Under the pieces are notes generated by a model. The model was not told the origin of the DNA, ran no database searches, and saw only the letters and a list, made by a program, of their open reading frames with translations. DNA of 6,777 nucleotides from Paucimonas sp. Its GTDB lineage: Bacteria > Pseudomonadota > Gammaproteobacteria > Burkholderiales > Burkholderiaceae_D. This document shows, piece after piece, positions 4,933 to 6,777 of this stretch. How positions within the stretch are numbered: position 1 is the stretch's first letter; the number at the start of each line of letters is the position of its first letter. Made by a program: the position numbers and the translations under genes. The DNA is taken from NCBI GenBank assembly GCA_029266815.1, contig JAQSWC010000161.1:1-6777 (forward strand). Direction: 5' to 3'.

Positions 4933-6168
4933 ATGAGACTCCACGCCTTCTTCAGCGCACCGGCCCACGACGCTGGACGCGCTTCATCGACACTTTGCCG
5001 TTTCGGCCTGACCCTGATTGCGGCTGCATTGCTGAGCGCGTGCGGCGGAGGAGGTGGTGGAGGCGCGTCCGGCGGTTCGGTATCCACACCGCCGCCCGCG
5101 ACCACGCTGCCTGAAGGAGGAGGCGGCTCCTCCAGTCCCGCTCCGACCCCCACACCGACGCCTACTTCGACTCCGACGCCAACCCCGGCTCCTAGTCCCG
5201 CACCTACACCAACGCCTGCGCCCGCACCATCGCCGTCACCGTGCAATGCGCCGGCAAATACGTCGCTGCTTAGCGTAAGCCTGCGCGTGATCGCAGGCAG
5301 CGAAACCATGCCTGGCGATTCCGACGGTACCGGCAAGGCCGCGCGGTTCAACCAGCCGGAAGCGATAACCAGGGATGCAGAAGGCAACCTGTACGTAGCC
5401 GACAACGGCAATGCGAAGATCAAGAAGGTATGCCCAGGGGCGCAGGTCAGCACCGTGGCGAATGTGGCTGCTCTCAGCCCCTTTGCCGTAAAAGGACTGG
5501 CTGTCGATGGCAAGGGGAGCGTGTATTTCAGCAACCTGCAGGGCGTGCACAAGCTGGTGTCGGCCACGCAGATTGCTCCGGTCGGCAGCGGCATCGGCAG
5601 CCTGGGCCGGCTGGCGATCGACTCGAAAGGGGATGTCTACACATTCGAGAATCTGTATCTCAGCAACATTCCGGACGAAAGTGTTGGTCAGTCTCCGGCC
5701 GGACTGAGAAGGATTACGGCAACGCAGACCGAGCATGTCTGGGATTACCGCATGAGCTCTCCGCAAGGAACCACCAACAATGAGGACGGCTTTACTGACA
5801 TCGTGCTCGATGAGGCGACCAAGAACCTGTACATTTCCAGCGATCGCTTCAACGTTGTGGCCAAGCTTTCCTATGAAGGCAACTATGCCGGCACGCACGA
5901 CACCGTGCCAGGCATTACCCTTCCCGGCACCCAACGCATACAGCGCCTCGCCACCGACACGCAGGGAAGAATCTACGCCTTCACGAATGTGCTGGGCAAG
6001 ATCTATCAAATCATGCCCGACGGTTCGGTGTCTGCGGTTGCCGGGACCGGCACCTCGCTTTCGATCCCCTCGGCCGGCGCCGTGACCATCCGTTCCATCG
6101 TAGGAACCGGCCCCAAGACGTTTGCGTTCACTGCGGGACATGCCGTGTACGAAATCAAGCTGCCGTAG
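4933..6168 (+). CDS. NHL-repeat beta-propeller lipoprotein with Gly/Pro-Thr stalk
   Basis: A 411-residue exported lipoprotein. The signal peptide has a long n-region, a hydrophobic core at about 24-34 and the lipobox LLSAC, placing the lipidated residue at Cys37. Seven Gly follow (38-44), then a Gly/Ser/Pro region and a Pro/Thr/Ala linker at about 69-103. From about 118 the protein shows repeated blade-like units of the form 'xxGLAVDGKGSVYFSN...hxKL': ITRDAEGNLYVADNGNAKIKKV (145-166), GLAVDGKGSVYF (188-199), LAIDSKGDVYTF (227-238), IVLDEATKNLYIS (290-302) and LATDTQGRIYAF (339-350). These resemble NHL repeats, which fold into a beta-propeller. Cys104 and Cys167 could form a disulfide. An enzymatic role is not evident; such domains often bind proteins or polymers. 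The start has AGGGGAA upstream (4923-4929). I found no convincing sigma-70 promoter. A strong terminator follows. Confidence 0.85.
   Translation: MRLHAFFSAPAHDAGRASSTLCRFGLTLIAAALLSACGGGGGGGASGGSVSTPPPATTLPEGGGGSSSPAPTPTPTPTSTPTPTPAPSPAPTPTPAPAPSPSPCNAPANTSLLSVSLRVIAGSETMPGDSDGTGKAARFNQPEAITRDAEGNLYVADNGNAKIKKVCPGAQVSTVANVAALSPFAVKGLAVDGKGSVYFSNLQGVHKLVSATQIAPVGSGIGSLGRLAIDSKGDVYTFENLYLSNIPDESVGQSPAGLRRITATQTEHVWDYRMSSPQGTTNNEDGFTDIVLDEATKNLYISSDRFNVVAKLSYEGNYAGTHDTVPGITLPGTQRIQRLATDTQGRIYAFTNVLGKIYQIMPDGSVSAVAGTGTSLSIPSAGAVTIRSIVGTGPKTFAFTAGHAVYEIKLP
5137..5241 (+). repeat. Pro/Thr-rich coding repeat (stalk of the lipoprotein)
   Basis: An imperfect six-base periodicity of the ccN-acN type encodes alternating Pro with Thr, Ala or Ser, residues 69-103. 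It separates the lipid anchor and poly-Gly from the propeller domain. The third codon positions vary, so the repeat looks selected at protein level. Such tracts can still change length by slippage. The same stretch creates a long Gly-Val-Ala open frame on the minus strand, which I regard as an artefact. Confidence 0.8.
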
Positions 6169-6198
6169 CCGGCGAGACGAGCTAGGCTGCTGGAACGA

Positions 6199-6237
6199 GA
6201 ACGGCTGCAGGAATGTTGCATCCCTGCAGCCGTTTTT
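6199..6237 (+). terminator. Rho-independent terminator of the NHL lipoprotein gene
   Basis: AACGGCTGCAGG (6200-6211) pairs perfectly with CCTGCAGCCGTT (6223-6234), a 12-bp GC-rich stem with an 11-base loop, followed by the run of five T at 6233-6237. It starts about 30 bp after the stop codon. The orientation of the T-tract fits termination of the plus-strand gene. Confidence 0.9.
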
Positions 6238-6632
6238 CATTCAGGCGTGGCGTGACCGATGCAGGCAGAAGGTGCAGTGAGGTGTGCTTCGACGGCTTCC
6301 ACCGCTGTCGAGACTTGGATGAATAGTGAGACATCCAGGCGGGTTTTCCGTGCCGGAACGCCGTGACCGCCGCGGCGAATTCCACCACGCTGCTACCCTG
6401 GTCCGGCCTTAAGGAAAATCCCGCGAGCGGGCTGAGAATCAGCTTCGGTACGCGTAGGGAAAAACGGCAAAACCATAAACGCGTACTGGGGGTGGATGCC
6501 CCGAAAGGAAGTATGGAAAACGAAGATTTCAGCCGGAAAGCGCAGCGTTGTAGGCCACTATGAGCGGAAGGTCTGACGCGCAGAAGGGCATGTCCTGCAT
6601 TGCATGCCGCGAATAAAGACGATCGGCAAATG
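6238..6632. other. 395-bp intergenic island between two facing terminators
   Basis: No convincing coding region. The open frames here (for example minus 6182-6670 and plus 6363-6563) have no recognisable domain, no good ribosome site, and the first runs through both terminators. The stretch holds several inverted repeats: TTCGACGGC/GCTGTCGAG at 6288-6312 (with two G-U pairs), TGGATG/CATCCA at 6316-6337, and a cluster at 6420-6502 listed separately. Since transcription from both flanking genes should stop at its borders, it is not simply a 3' UTR. It could encode a small RNA or be decayed sequence. I found no clear promoter in it. Confidence 0.5.
6420..6502. repeat. Cluster of tandem hairpins in the intergenic island
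   Basis: CCCG/CGGG closes a CGAG loop at 6420-6431. GCTGA (6431-6435) and TCAGC (6439-6443) follow immediately. Then comes an 8-bp perfect pairing GTACGCGT (6448-6455) with ACGCGTAC (6479-6486) enclosing 23 A-rich bases, and finally a GGGG/CCCC pairing within 6488-6502. Four consecutive stems within 83 bases suggest a folded RNA, but no known family is recognised and the strand is undetermined. Confidence 0.4.
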
Positions 6633-6659
6633 AAAAAAGAGGGAGCCATGCTCCCTCTT
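6633..6659 (-). terminator. Rho-independent terminator of the right-edge minus-strand gene
   Basis: AAGAGGGAGC (6637-6646) pairs perfectly with GCTCCCTCTT (6650-6659) around a CAT loop. Read on the minus strand, the stem ends in a T-tract from the A-run at 6633-6638. It lies 35-60 bp downstream of the stop codon of the minus-strand gene that enters from the right edge. Confidence 0.9.
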
Positions 6660-6693
6660 CGTTCATGCACGCCGCAAGGGGCGCTGATGCCTA

Positions 6694-6777
6694 TTACTGG
6701 CCGCTTGCGCTGGGCTGGCTGCCGGAACCGGTGGAAACCTGCGGAGCCTTGATCTGGAGGTTGTTGACTACACGCTC
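6694..6777 (-). CDS. C-terminal fragment, possibly a BON-domain protein
   Basis: The last 27 codons and stop (TAA at 6696-6694) of a gene that enters from the right edge. The visible end reads ERVVNNLQIKAPQ followed by a Ser/Gly/Gln-rich tail. A 'VVNNLQI' strand near the C-terminus is typical of BON domains, found in periplasmic OsmY-like proteins, where it closes the beta-sheet. A flexible polar tail is common after it. The strong terminator just downstream supports this being a real gene end. The family call is tentative because so little is visible. Confidence 0.5.
   Translation of the reverse strand, partial: ERVVNNLQIKAPQVSTGSGSQPSASGQ

Noticed and set aside
4731..5594. A 287-residue minus-strand open frame rich in Gly/Val/Ala opposite the lipoprotein stalk.
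   Set aside because: It is the antisense reading of the Pro/Thr repeat, has no ribosome site or recognisable domain, and overlaps a clear lipoprotein gene.
5236..6240. A 334-residue minus-strand open frame opposite the NHL domain.
   Set aside because: Its start lies in the terminator hairpin and the product resembles no family; it is a GC-rich antisense artefact.
6431..6463. GCTGAGA and GCGTAGGGAA close together, resembling two conserved motifs of the TPP riboswitch.
   Set aside because: Only about 14 bases separate them. The TGAACCTGAT-type helix and closing stems are missing, CTGAGA is used in its own small hairpin, and no plus-strand gene follows.
6182..6670. A 162-residue minus-strand open frame across the intergenic island.
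   Set aside because: It would run through both intrinsic terminators, has no ribosome site, and its Arg/Ser/Pro-rich composition is not gene-like.

Overview
The window looks like a chromosomal segment from a moderately GC-rich Gram-negative bacterium, most likely a betaproteobacterium of the order Burkholderiales, perhaps Oxalobacteraceae. That placement is an inference from overall base composition, from a lipoprotein with a Cys followed by seven Gly and a Pro/Thr linker, and from the gene families present. It was not tested against a database. I see no insertion sequence, phage gene, CRISPR array, tRNA or rRNA.

Left block (1-1939). A minus-strand pair encodes a class III extradiol (DODA/YgiD-type) dioxygenase followed by the start of a DoxX-family membrane protein that runs off the left edge. 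A divergent LysR-type regulator on the plus strand shares a 158-bp intergenic region with the dioxygenase gene. That region carries three regularly arranged TGGTT/AACCA half-sites overlapping a probable lysR promoter. This is a regulator/target layout. The regulator itself appears to lack about 30 residues from the first half of its effector domain.

Middle block (1936-4705, all minus strand). In transcription order it holds moaC (molybdenum cofactor biosynthesis), a YjgN-like DUF898 polytopic membrane protein, and an M48 membrane metalloprotease. The last two are only 10 bp apart and almost certainly co-transcribed. moaC is 159 bp further upstream, and that gap contains a perfect palindrome next to a TTGACA element. 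The M48 gene and lysR converge with their stop codons interlocked in the four bases CTAG. The YjgN protein contains three copies of an ungapped 43-residue unit.

Right block (4933-6777). A plus-strand gene encodes a secreted lipoprotein with a poly-Gly and Pro/Thr stalk and an NHL-like beta-propeller; it ends in a strong intrinsic terminator. At the right edge is the C-terminus of a minus-strand gene, possibly a BON-domain protein, with its own strong terminator. Between the two facing terminators lie about 395 bp with no convincing gene but several hairpins.

Most of the content is ordinary. The points most worth a second look are the internally deleted LysR regulator facing an intact-looking operator region, the three-fold repeat in the DUF898 protein together with its tightly linked protease, and the structured island between the two terminators.
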